DNA from: Thermothielavioides terrestris NRRL 8126
Lineage: Eukaryota > Ascomycota > Sordariomycetes > Sordariales > Chaetomiaceae
Direction: 5' to 3'
Assembly: GCF_000226115.1 (NCBI RefSeq)
Contig: NC_016461.1
Coordinates: forward strand, 4,332,882-4,396,881
Length of the DNA stretch: 64,000 bases
Below are positions 63,846 to 64,000 of the stretch, piece after piece; positions within the stretch are counted from its first letter, which is position 1; each line of letters starts with the position of its first letter. A program made the position numbers and the translations under genes. The notes under the pieces were generated by a model. The model saw only the letters and a list, made by a program, of their open reading frames with translations. It was not told the origin of the DNA and ran no database searches.

Positions 63846-64000
63846 TTAGGGTTACTTAGGGTTAGGGTTAGGGTTAGGGTTAGGGTTAGGGTTAGGGTTA
63901 GGGTTAGGGTTAGGGTTAGGGTTAGGGTTAGGGTTAGGGTTAGGGTTAGGGTTAGGGTTAGGGTTAGGGTTAGGGTTAGGGTTAGGGTTAGGGTTAGGGT
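63846..64000 (+). repeat. Telomeric repeat array (TTAGGG)n
   Basis: From 63856 to the window end the sequence is perfect TTAGGG repeats, about 24 units, preceded by one interrupted unit (CTTAGGGTTAC at 63845-63855). The G-rich strand runs towards 64000, so this is a right chromosome end in standard orientation. TTAGGG is the usual telomere unit of filamentous ascomycetes. Confidence 0.98.

Noticed and set aside
1..64000. tRNA or rRNA genes
   Set aside because: I looked for B-box-like GGTTCRANNCC with a plausible cloverleaf and saw none I could support by eye; a dedicated tRNA search would be needed to be sure.

Overview
This window is the right-hand end of a chromosome from a filamentous ascomycete. 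It ends in about 25 perfect TTAGGG repeats, with the G-rich strand running 5' to 3' towards base 64000. Genes are GC-rich, short spliceosomal introns (about 54-99 bp, often with a CTGAC branch site) interrupt roughly half of them, and an LTR retrotransposon carries saturating CpA-to-TpA mutation typical of repeat-induced point mutation (RIP). Together with the gene content (UMP1, a kinesin-6, a Cip1-like secreted protein, a GH28 pectinase, STAND-type N-terminal domains, HET remnants) this points to Pezizomycotina, most likely a plant-biomass-degrading Sordariomycete. I did not identify the species.

Left part (1-22 kb) is largely ordinary chromosome. It holds the proteasome chaperone UMP1 (partial), a soluble twin-ABC ATPase, an orphan gene, a kinesin-6-like motor, an acidic nuclear-type protein, a HeLo/STAND-like domain fused to a low-molecular-weight phosphatase fold that has lost its catalytic cysteine, a RING-like protein, a small two-exon gene (16324-16695), a small secreted cysteine-rich protein with a homopolymer frameshift, a PLDc_N membrane protein, and a Cip1 homologue without a cellulose-binding module.

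The middle (22-39 kb) is accessory in character: two protein kinases (one with a divergent catalytic loop, one with an FHA-like N-terminus), a GMC oxidoreductase pseudogene, an AT-hook protein, and a complete Ty3/gypsy chromovirus-type retrotransposon (30609-38974; 218-bp LTRs, 5-bp CATCG target-site duplication). The element's coding interior is destroyed by RIP while its LTRs and outer edges are nearly spared.

The right part (39-64 kb) mixes conserved genes (a type I membrane protein, an EXPERA/TMEM97 protein, an AAA ATPase, an SDR, an FMN split-barrel protein) with fast-evolving or decaying ones: an APH-fold protein lacking its metal-binding Asp, a microbial-type PARG, a HET-like remnant, a zinc-finger protein, a TupA-like solute-binding pseudogene, a flavin monooxygenase, a GH28 polygalacturonase, and a SET-domain gene whose stop codon lies only 200 bp from the telomere and which carries a +1 frameshift in a C6 run.

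No operon-like logic is expected here. The recurring theme is subtelomeric gene decay plus candidate allorecognition or stress-signalling genes. I saw no tRNA, rRNA, CRISPR or biosynthetic gene cluster. All splice sites were placed by eye from GT/AG context and protein continuity.
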